Below, piece by piece: positions 63,050-64,000 of a stretch of DNA of 64,000 nt; position 1 is the first letter of the stretch, and every line of letters starts with the position of its first letter. Under the pieces are notes generated by a model. It did no database searches and was not told the origin of the DNA. It was given only the letters and a program-made list of their open reading frames with translations. The stretch covers positions 349,202 through 413,201 of the forward strand of contig MNCI01029388.1 of NCBI GenBank assembly GCA_015680685.1, written 5' to 3'. The stretch is from Gnetum montanum (lineage: Eukaryota; Streptophyta; Gnetopsida; Gnetales; Gnetaceae). The translations under genes and the position numbers were made by a program.

Positions 63050-63589
63050 CGGCATCAACACAGTTAATGGTTTTTTTCACCTTTACAATACACAAAAAGA
63101 GTGTTATGAACGTCAGTTTAGATGAGAAACTATTTATTGATTGACTACTCTTTGAAATTTAAGAACATGCCCATGTTTAGTGTATTGGAAGAGTAGCTAC
63201 ATGTTTTGTAAACTACACCATATGTTCTTTGCCTTGATGGTTTTTCTTTACTTTAATTTCTTGTAGTTGTTTGACACTATGCCAGTGAGAGGTTCAACAT
63301 TGGATTGAAAGTTTTTAAAAATCAGACAGAATGTTGAGTCAATGATCATGGACGTGCAGCAGTACTTGGACATGATATTTCTAGGGTGCTATCATATCTA
63401 CCTAATTTTGTTGAAAAATATTTTGCTTCCCTTTTTTTTGCCAAATCATAAAGCATGCAAATGCTGATAACATAATATGGGTTAACCCTTCAAAAATGGT
63501 CCCCTTCGTTATTCCTATTGTACCTCTACTTTTATTGGCTATTAGTGAATCATTTGGGTGGATTAAATTTTGAAACATTAGTCATATAA

Positions 63590-63635
63590 CATATCATCAT
63601 CATCCTAGACTCGTTCCAACAAAATGGGATAGGCT
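63590..63635 (-). mobile_element. RTE-type LINE 3' end remnant
   Basis: ATCATCATC followed by TTCCAACAAAATGGGATAGGC repeats the terminal signature of the element at 62095. Only the tip is present. Confidence 0.45.
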
Positions 63636-63638
63636 ATT

Positions 63639-63744
63639 AGTCTCATAACATACATATTTTTAAATTACTTTTCATCTTACAAGTCACAAAGAGTCTCATA
63701 AGATACATATTTTTAAATTACTTTTCATCTTACAAGTCACAAAG
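63639..63744. repeat. 53-bp tandem duplication
   Basis: AGTCTCATAACATACATATT and the following bases are repeated once with a single difference (AACATAC versus AGATAC). Confidence 0.9.
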
Positions 63745-63957
63745 TTGACCTAACAGGCTGCTAAGATAGATATTCATTATACTAAAACATTGATGAGATT
63801 GGATTGGAGTAATAGATTCATAGGGTCTAAGATGTACTTAAAAACAATTTTAATTTTATGTAAAGCAATACAAGATTTGATACCCTCATGTACATATAAT
63901 TGTGTCCTGAACAATCTAGTTTTATTTTCAAGGTCATAAAATATGTTGTTTTAAAGG

Positions 63958-64000
63958 TGAGGGGGGTGGGGTGGGGTGGGGGTGGGGTGTCGTGGGTGGG
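63958..64000. repeat. G-rich tract at the window edge
   Basis: Repeated GGGGTGGGG blocks could form a G-quadruplex on the + strand. It runs off the window. Confidence 0.8.

Larger units (their letters stand above)
63050..64000 (+). other. 3' UTR and downstream flank of the DJ-1C-like gene
   Basis: This is AT-rich sequence after the stop codon. No canonical AATAAA is seen in the first 250 bp, so the poly(A) site is not fixed. It contains a short RTE-like 3' end remnant (63590-63635), a 53-bp tandem duplication (63639-63744) and a G-rich tail at the window edge. No further gene is recognised. Confidence 0.5.

Noticed and set aside
1-64000. tRNA, rRNA or other structural RNA genes
   Set aside because: No cloverleaf with A/B boxes or rRNA-like stretch was noticed; tRNA-like words found are primer-binding sites of LTR elements.

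Overview
The window is a stretch of a very large plant nuclear genome. Six exons on the + strand (150, 180, 81, 201, 141 and 243 nt, all in phase 0, all with GT-AG introns) encode the last 331 residues of a two-domain DJ-1/PfpI-family protein. It most resembles the plastid DJ-1 homolog C of Arabidopsis. The first exon or exons, carrying the start codon, any transit peptide and the beginning of domain 1, lie upstream of position 1. Introns of 185, 5608, 18579, 35544 and 102 bp separate the exons, so about 98% of the window is intron filled with decayed retroelements. Low GC, giant retroelement-stuffed introns and an endogenous caulimovirid-like sequence suggest a gymnosperm (conifer, cycad or Ginkgo type). 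That is an inference; no single marker names the species.

Layout: 1-2035 intron with a complex tandem repeat; 2036-2550 two DJ-1 exons; 2551-8158 intron with an LTR (copy A) and a 122-bp LINE tail with perfect target-site duplications; 8159-8239 linker exon; 8240-26818 intron with a truncated LTR (copy B), the gag end of an Athila-like Ty3 element, a SIRE-like copia element, the 5' end of another LTR element and a 4.8-kb minus-strand LINE; 26819-27019 DJ-1 exon; 27020-62563 intron with a nested stack (LINE interrupted by a 5'-truncated copia, itself interrupted by a 2.5-kb LTR element with a 5-bp TSD), a degenerate endogenous pararetrovirus-like block, a second Athila-like gag-protease, a second nearly complete LINE, LTR copy C, the 5' end of a further copia and an RTE-type LINE tail; 62564-63049 the last two exons; then 3' flank.

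How the pieces fit: the only gene under apparent selection is the DJ-1C-like one; its exons are open and its splice sites intact. None of the mobile elements has an intact reading frame. They share families (three related L1-type LINEs plus a fragment, two Athila-like copies, three copies of one LTR), so the window can be used to reconstruct insertion order. The two most unusual signals are (i) DJ-1 domain 1 has Ser where domain 2 keeps the nucleophile-elbow Cys, and (ii) all three long LINE copies carry, after the reverse transcriptase, a conserved extra coding segment of about 130 residues followed by a charged helical tail, a candidate third ORF not usual for L1-type plant LINEs.

Assembly caveats: an N run at 30921-30966, single Ns at 32332 and 53618, a GC-rich block beside the N at 32332, and long G homopolymers.
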